In this document: in pieces, positions 59,873-64,000 of the stretch
Position numbering within the stretch: the stretch's first letter is position 1
Layout of the letters: the number at the start of each line of letters is the position of its first letter
NCBI RefSeq assembly: GCF_000472445.1
Contig: NZ_AXAJ01000019.1
Span: 44,782-108,781, forward strand
From: Burkholderia sp. WSM2230
GTDB taxonomy: Bacteria > Pseudomonadota > Gammaproteobacteria > Burkholderiales > Burkholderiaceae
DNA length: 64,000 nt
Direction: 5' to 3'
Program-made: the position numbers and the translations under genes
Notes under the pieces: model-generated
Told to the model about the DNA's origin: nothing
Database searches by the model: none
What the model saw: the letters and a program-made list of their open reading frames with translations, nothing else

Positions 59873-60751
59873 TCAGGAGGAACTTTCCGCGACGGGCTCG
59901 GACGCAGGCCCGGAGGCGACCTCTTCGTCATAGGCCGGGCTTGGCTCCGCTGCCATCGGCAAGGGCGCGGCCGTGTCGTTAGCCGACACCGGGTATTCAA
60001 AAGGCCGCTGTGAGGCGCGCCGCAGCGGCACCGCACCGGCTTGACCCATGACCGGACGCAGCAGGTTTTCGCCTTTGTTGCGCAGTACTTGCAAATGGTT
60101 GGTCAGCCAGCCGTTGTAAAGCGCGACCGCGGCGGCGCGATTCGGCGCGCCGAGCTGCTGGAATATGCTCGTCAGATGGATCTTGACCGTACCCTCGCTA
60201 ATGCCGAGCGTGCGCGCAATCATCTTGTTGGTGCTGCCCATGTGGACGCAGCGCATGATCTGCTCCTGGCGGGGCGAGAGTCCGTTCGACAACCTCGCGC
60301 GGCGCGGCGGCGGGTTCTTTTCGTCGAACGGCCGGATGGCGGTGTCGGCCGGCAGCGGCGGGTCGAGCGGCAGCGCGCCGGAAGGCACATAGTGCCCGCC
60401 GAGCAGCACCATTTCGAAGGCGCGCACGATCAGGCAGGGATCGGTCTCGCGCGCGACCACGCCCCGCACGCCTTCGTCCATGAGCTCGCCGACCACTTCC
60501 GGCGAAATCCTGTCGGTCAGCACGGCGATGCGCAGATCCGGGTAATGGCTGAGCAGGTGCCGGACATCTGCGACCGACATCCAGTCCTGCCAGTCGATCA
60601 CGAGCAGGTCGGGCCACTGACGCTTGAGCCCGCGTTCGACCTGGCGCCAGTCTTGTGCTTCGTTAAAGCGCGCGAGCCGGTTGATCTGCCGTAACAGCGC
60701 TTTGAGGCCGTCGCGTCGTTCCGCGTCTGAGTTGAGTATCGAGAATCGCAT
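59873..60751 (-). CDS. LuxR/NarL-type regulator with degenerate receiver domain
   Basis: Transcriptional regulator of 292 aa. The receiver-like domain (about 1-125) keeps an Asp at 53 (LLVIDWQDW), but the acidic pair near the N-terminus is reduced to one Asp (ILNSDAE) and the conserved Lys near GVVARETDP is missing, so phosphorylation is doubtful. The HTH is at about 155-215 (LSPRQEQIMRCVHMGSTNKM, then EGTVKIHLTSIF). A Pro/Ala-rich tail follows. No histidine kinase gene is near. Targets are unknown. Confidence 0.88.
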   Translation of the reverse strand: MRFSILNSDAERRDGLKALLRQINRLARFNEAQDWRQVERGLKRQWPDLLVIDWQDWMSVADVRHLLSHYPDLRIAVLTDRISPEVVGELMDEGVRGVVARETDPCLIVRAFEMVLLGGHYVPSGALPLDPPLPADTAIRPFDEKNPPPRRARLSNGLSPRQEQIMRCVHMGSTNKMIARTLGISEGTVKIHLTSIFQQLGAPNRAAAVALYNGWLTNHLQVLRNKGENLLRPVMGQAGAVPLRRASQRPFEYPVSANDTAAPLPMAAEPSPAYDEEVASGPASEPVAESSS

Positions 60752-60894
60752 GCATGTCTCCAGATGAATCGGGCGAATTGGCGCGATGCATTCGCCAGGC
60801 GTTGGGCCGGGCGTTGCGATGCGTCGCCGTGACTATGATGACAAATTCCCTTCGATTTGACGGCCTGTCCAAAAGGCATAGGAGGGATGAGGCA

Positions 60895-60923
60895 TAAAAA
60901 AGCCCCGCACACGGCGGGGCTTT
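60895..60923 (-). terminator. Terminator after the DUF2863 gene
   Basis: GCCCCGC and GCGGGGC enclose ACACG. On the minus strand six Ts follow the stem, so it ends DUF2863 transcription before the LuxR-type gene. Confidence 0.85.
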
Positions 60924-60956
60924 GGCAGGGCTGCAACGTGCCGGCGGCGGGTTTCT

Positions 60957-62171
60957 CTAGTGGAAGTGCGGCTGCGCGGGCTCGGCGTCTTCAGGCATTT
61001 CGGCATGGACGATTTCTCCAAGCGGGTCCGCGTACAAGGGCACGCCGCAGTCGTCGCAATATTCTGGCTCGAAGCGGCCCGCGTGGCGGCGCACGTCCGT
61101 GACGCCGGTTTCCTTCAGCAACGCGACGATTTCTTCGAGCGGTGCGTCAGGCGCGGCGGCTTCCTGCGGCTCTTCGTCGCTGCCGGCTTCGCCGTTCTCA
61201 CGGCCGTAGAGCGGCCATACGACACCGTAGATCACGTCGTTGCTGCCGCGGCGCGTGAAGCCGACGCGGTATTCGTCAATGCGGCGCTCGCCGAAGCCGG
61301 CAACCACCGCGCGCAGGTCTTGCGGGGCCGCGCCAATTGTGTCGAACAGATAACGCACGGCGGTCCGCACGGTGTGAGGGCGTACGCGTTCGTCCGCGTC
61401 GCGGCACGCGGAGTAATACGCATCGGGCAGCAGACACTCAAATTCGCAGCCCGGCAGAACAAGCGAAAGGTTCGCTCCGCCTTGGGTTGCCCACTGCTCG
61501 AGACATTGGCCGCGCTCGATCCGGCTGCCGTGTTCCTCTTCCTGCCAGCGGAAGGTCGCTTCGCCGACTGGCGCGGCCACTACCGCGAGTAAAAAGCGGG
61601 GGTCGGCGAGAATCGGCGAGGTCTCTGGCAGTTCGCCGAAATTCAGCTTGAGATTGCCGCCGGCCATGGCGGCTTGCGCGAGCTGCTGCGCAATGCGCCA
61701 GGTTTCGACGTGATGGCGCGGCAGCTGGTCGATGCTGTACAGGAACGGAGCCATGGCGACGCGCGTGTTGGCCGCGAGCACATGCGCTTGCAGATGCGCG
61801 CGCAAGGCGTCGGCCGCGTCAGCTTTGAGCGGACCGGACGGGATCATGTAGCGGGTCCACGCAAGGACCGGCGCGGCAATCAGCAATGCCTCATAGGACA
61901 CGCCTTCATGCTCGATGACGAACGACTCGCTGTGCGTTTCGGCCATGTCGGCGAGTGCACCGTAGGCATCGGGATGATTCTGCTGCAGATGGTCAAGCGC
62001 TGCGTCGAGCGTGGTCTGGTTGGCGTTGCGCACTATCCTGGCCAGCAGCGCGTCGAGCTTCGCTTCCCAGAAGCGGTCTTCGGTGCGGCTGCCCGACGCG
62101 AAAAGCGCGAGCGAAAGACCGACAAGCTTGTCGGCATCGGGGGGGAGACGTTTGGCGATTCGCGAGCGCAT
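60957..62171 (-). CDS. DUF2863 family protein
   Basis: Soluble protein of 404 aa with no signal peptide or transmembrane segment. The N-terminus RIAKRLPPDADKLVGLSLAL and the C-terminal Cys pair YCDDCGVPLYADPLGEIVHAEMP (in adjoining parts), a zinc-ribbon-like end, are typical. It is a betaproteobacterial family of unknown function. The gene is divergent from the AI-2E-type transporter; the 269-base region between (62172-62440) contains TAGAAT on the minus strand and TATACT (62366-62371) on the plus strand as possible -10 boxes. Confidence 0.85.
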   Translation of the reverse strand: MRSRIAKRLPPDADKLVGLSLALFASGSRTEDRFWEAKLDALLARIVRNANQTTLDAALDHLQQNHPDAYGALADMAETHSESFVIEHEGVSYEALLIAAPVLAWTRYMIPSGPLKADAADALRAHLQAHVLAANTRVAMAPFLYSIDQLPRHHVETWRIAQQLAQAAMAGGNLKLNFGELPETSPILADPRFLLAVVAAPVGEATFRWQEEEHGSRIERGQCLEQWATQGGANLSLVLPGCEFECLLPDAYYSACRDADERVRPHTVRTAVRYLFDTIGAAPQDLRAVVAGFGERRIDEYRVGFTRRGSNDVIYGVVWPLYGRENGEAGSDEEPQEAAAPDAPLEEIVALLKETGVTDVRRHAGRFEPEYCDDCGVPLYADPLGEIVHAEMPEDAEPAQPHFH

Positions 62172-62440
62172 AAATCCGGAAGTTTGGGGTGCACAGAACC
62201 TTATATTCTAGTCGTTTCCGTGGCGCCATATTGTTTGGCGCGCAGCGCCTGAGCGATTAGGACGTTTCGACGCGAAAAATCAGACTGCCGGTGTGTGTCC
62301 GACCGACCTCGCGTCGCAACTTCGTCAAATAATATAAGACGGCAGGTGGGCGGAAGTCGCTTCTATATACTGACCGCTTTTTACGGGCGCCGAAATGCGC
62401 CCGGGCCGCTCGCCGCGGTCTGGCGCAACGGGAGATACAT

Positions 62441-63571
62441 GTGAAATCCGACCAATTGATCGAACGTCTTGCGGCGGTGTTTGCGCTGATAATCCTGGTG
62501 GGCGGTTCCTTGCTGGTTCTCGCGCCATTCACGACAGCTCTGCTGTGGGGTGCGATTCTCAGCTACAGCTCGTGGGGGCTCTACCGGAGACTGACGGCGG
62601 CAGTTGGCGGAAGGCGCAGGTGGGCCGCAACGTTGATGGTGCTCGTCATCCTGATTGTGGTGCTGGGACCCTTCGTCTACGCGGGTTTTGCGTTTGGCGC
62701 GCACGTTCACGACATAGTTGCGCTCGTCCAGCGGCTGTTCGAAGCGGGATTGCCTGACCTGCCGCCGTGGGTGGCACGGATTCCCGTGGTCGGTTCAAGC
62801 ATCCAGACTTTCTGGGAAACGCTGACAAGCAGCAATTCCGAGCTGATTGCACAGTTGCGGACCCTCGCGGCGCCGGCCGGCAAGTGGATACTTTCCGCGG
62901 CGATTGCCGTCACGCACGGTCTTGGCCTGCTCGCGTTAAGTATCGTATTGGCCTTCTTCTTTTACACCGGAGGAGAGGGGGCGGGCGCCTGGCTGAATGC
63001 GGGCATGCGACGTATCGCGGGCGAGCGCGCCGACTATTTGCTGGCGCTGGCGGGCAGTACAGTCAAGGGTGTGGTGTACGGAATCCTCGGCACTGCGCTG
63101 GTTCAGGGAATTCTCGCCGGCTTCGGCTGCTGGATCGCCGGTGTGCCGGCACCGGCGTTATTGGGACTGGCGACGTTCTTTCTTTCGGTGATACCCGGCG
63201 GCCCGGTGATCGTATGGCTGCCCGCGGCAATCTGGCTGTATCACGGCGGCGCAACGGGGTGGGCGATCTTTTTGGTGGTCTGGGGCGTGCTGGTCGTCGG
63301 CATGTCGGACAATGTCATTAAGCCGATTCTCATCGGCAAGAACAGCGATATGCCGTTGATCCTCGTCATGTTGGGTATTCTCGGCGGCGCGTTTGCGTTT
63401 GGCTTCCTTGGCGTTTTCATCGGACCGACGTTGCTGGCGGTTGCGTACACGGTGCTGCATGATTGGACCATCGGGGCTCCCGCTGCCGGTGCCTTGGCGC
63501 CGGACGCAAAACCGCCTGTCGCCGGAGAGCCTGTCGCCGGAGAGATAGGCCGCGTAAAAAAGACGCCGTGA
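62441..63571 (+). CDS. AI-2E family transporter (PerM/YdiK-like)
   Basis: Inner-membrane protein of 376 aa with about eight hydrophobic helices. The duplicated N-terminal helices, a central helical region between about 85 and 150, and the conserved C-terminal segments FFLSVIPGGPVIVWLPAAIW and DNVIKPILIGKNSDMPLILV are characteristic. The family includes TqsA-type exporters and Na+/H+ antiporters; substrate is not evident. The start is a GTG preceded by GGGAGAT. Confidence 0.9.
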   Translation: MKSDQLIERLAAVFALIILVGGSLLVLAPFTTALLWGAILSYSSWGLYRRLTAAVGGRRRWAATLMVLVILIVVLGPFVYAGFAFGAHVHDIVALVQRLFEAGLPDLPPWVARIPVVGSSIQTFWETLTSSNSELIAQLRTLAAPAGKWILSAAIAVTHGLGLLALSIVLAFFFYTGGEGAGAWLNAGMRRIAGERADYLLALAGSTVKGVVYGILGTALVQGILAGFGCWIAGVPAPALLGLATFFLSVIPGGPVIVWLPAAIWLYHGGATGWAIFLVVWGVLVVGMSDNVIKPILIGKNSDMPLILVMLGILGGAFAFGFLGVFIGPTLLAVAYTVLHDWTIGAPAAGALAPDAKPPVAGEPVAGEIGRVKKTP

Positions 63572-63588
63572 ATTAATGCAGATTGGGC

Positions 63589-63617
63589 TTGCAAGGCGTC
63601 GCCCGTCTCGCTAGAAT
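63589..63617 (+). promoter_or_regulatory. rRNA operon promoter P1
   Basis: TTGCAA at 63589-63594 and TAGAAT at 63612-63617 with a 17-base spacer, about 18 bases after the transporter gene ends. Confidence 0.6.
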
Positions 63618-63720
63618 CTCGCTCTTTCGTGCTCCGGACGCCGGGGCACGGGAAGCGGGAAAGCCAGTAGTGGCAAGGCTTCCGGCGGTGGCGGCAGGTT
63701 CAGGCAGTAGCAAAAACCTG

Positions 63721-63749
63721 TTGACGGCGCAGCGGAAGTTCTGCATAAT
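63721..63749 (+). promoter_or_regulatory. rRNA operon promoter P2
   Basis: TTGACG at 63721-63726 and CATAAT at 63744-63749 with a 17-base spacer, followed by a CCCGC discriminator as expected of a stringently controlled promoter. Confidence 0.75.
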
Positions 63750-63756
63750 CCCGCTT

Positions 63757-64000
63757 CTCTGCTGCTGATGCAGCGACGCAGAACGAAGCAGTGCCGGGTA
63801 GTTTGAAACAGGCGCTTGCGGAGTATGCGGACCGATCTTTAAAAACTAACAGCCGATAAGTGTGGGCGCTTGATGCGCGACGCGAGCCGGGTTCTTCGGA
63901 GCCGGGCGTTAAAGCGAAAGTATCAAGTCTCACACAGTAATGAAAGGAAGGTTTTTCTGTCGGAAGATGGAGAGATCATTCGTCAGTACGTTGAGTGAGC
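63757..64000 (+). other. rRNA operon leader (16S rRNA gene begins beyond the window)
   Basis: The sequence GATCTTTAAAAAC (63834-63846) is boxA-like. TGTGGGCGCTTGAT (63861-63874) and ATCAAGTCTCACACA (about 63925-63939) can pair, matching the antitermination and processing leader found before 16S rRNA in Burkholderiales. No mature 16S sequence is reached. The leader identity is from recalled similarity and the structural match. Confidence 0.75.

Overview
The window is a GC-rich proteobacterial chromosome segment. Gene content and order (complete nuoA-N followed by DUF2818 and NUDIX, rpsO-pnp, ilvI-ilvH-ilvC-psd-pssA-leuA, an ECF sigma factor with DUF3619/DUF3106/RDD partners) and the protein sequences fit a Burkholderiales bacterium, most likely Paraburkholderia or Burkholderia chromosome 1. 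The genus is inferred from recalled homologues; no database search was run.

Layout. 0.1-1.4 kb: LOG-family nucleotide hydrolase and a TetR regulator. 1.6-4.5 kb: a minus-strand cluster of PlcP-like phosphoesterase, family-4 glycosyltransferase and diacylglycerol kinase, preceded by a good match to a Pho box; this looks like a phosphate-starvation membrane-lipid remodelling unit. 4.6-6.9 kb: ECF sigma factor, membrane DUF3619, DUF3106 and RDD proteins in a tightly overlapping operon. 7.3-14.7 kb: branched-chain amino-acid genes (ilvI, ilvH, ilvC, leuA) with the two phosphatidylethanolamine genes psd and pssA between them; leuA has a long leader with a possible leaderless short ORF. 14.7-19.3 kb: SulP transporter with a beta carbonic anhydrase, a lipoprotein and an orphan periplasmic binding protein. 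19.5-25.1 kb: rpsO, pnp, a quinone oxidoreductase, tpiA and secG. 25.2-40.8 kb: tRNA-Leu(GAG), then all fourteen complex I genes in order and DUF2818.

40.9-43.2 kb: NUDIX hydrolase and DUF1178, separated by what looks like an inserted two-gene toxin-antitoxin-like module. It comprises a HicA-like small protein with a cysteine cluster and an HTH protein, under a perfect 34-bp palindrome overlapping the promoter. This is the most novel-looking part of the window. 43.3-54.0 kb: acyl-CoA catabolism in two convergent operons. The plus-strand operon holds a PimC/PimD-like dehydrogenase pair and two MaoC hydratases. The minus-strand operon holds 3-hydroxyacyl-CoA dehydrogenase, enoyl-CoA hydratase, a histidine phosphatase, an APH-type kinase, an acyl-CoA dehydrogenase and a GST. 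The kinase-dehydrogenase pair resembles the ACAD10/11 and Lva systems that handle 4-hydroxyacyl-CoAs.

54.1-63.6 kb: aminotransferase, PIN-domain protein with a repeat tail, YaaA, M14 carboxypeptidase, a secreted protein, CbiM-like membrane protein, a LuxR-type regulator with a degenerate receiver, DUF2863 and an AI-2E-family transporter. The right edge (63.6-64.0 kb) is the promoter and leader of a ribosomal RNA operon whose 16S gene lies just outside the window.

Most of the window is ordinary core genome. No insertion sequence, prophage, CRISPR array or large island was seen.
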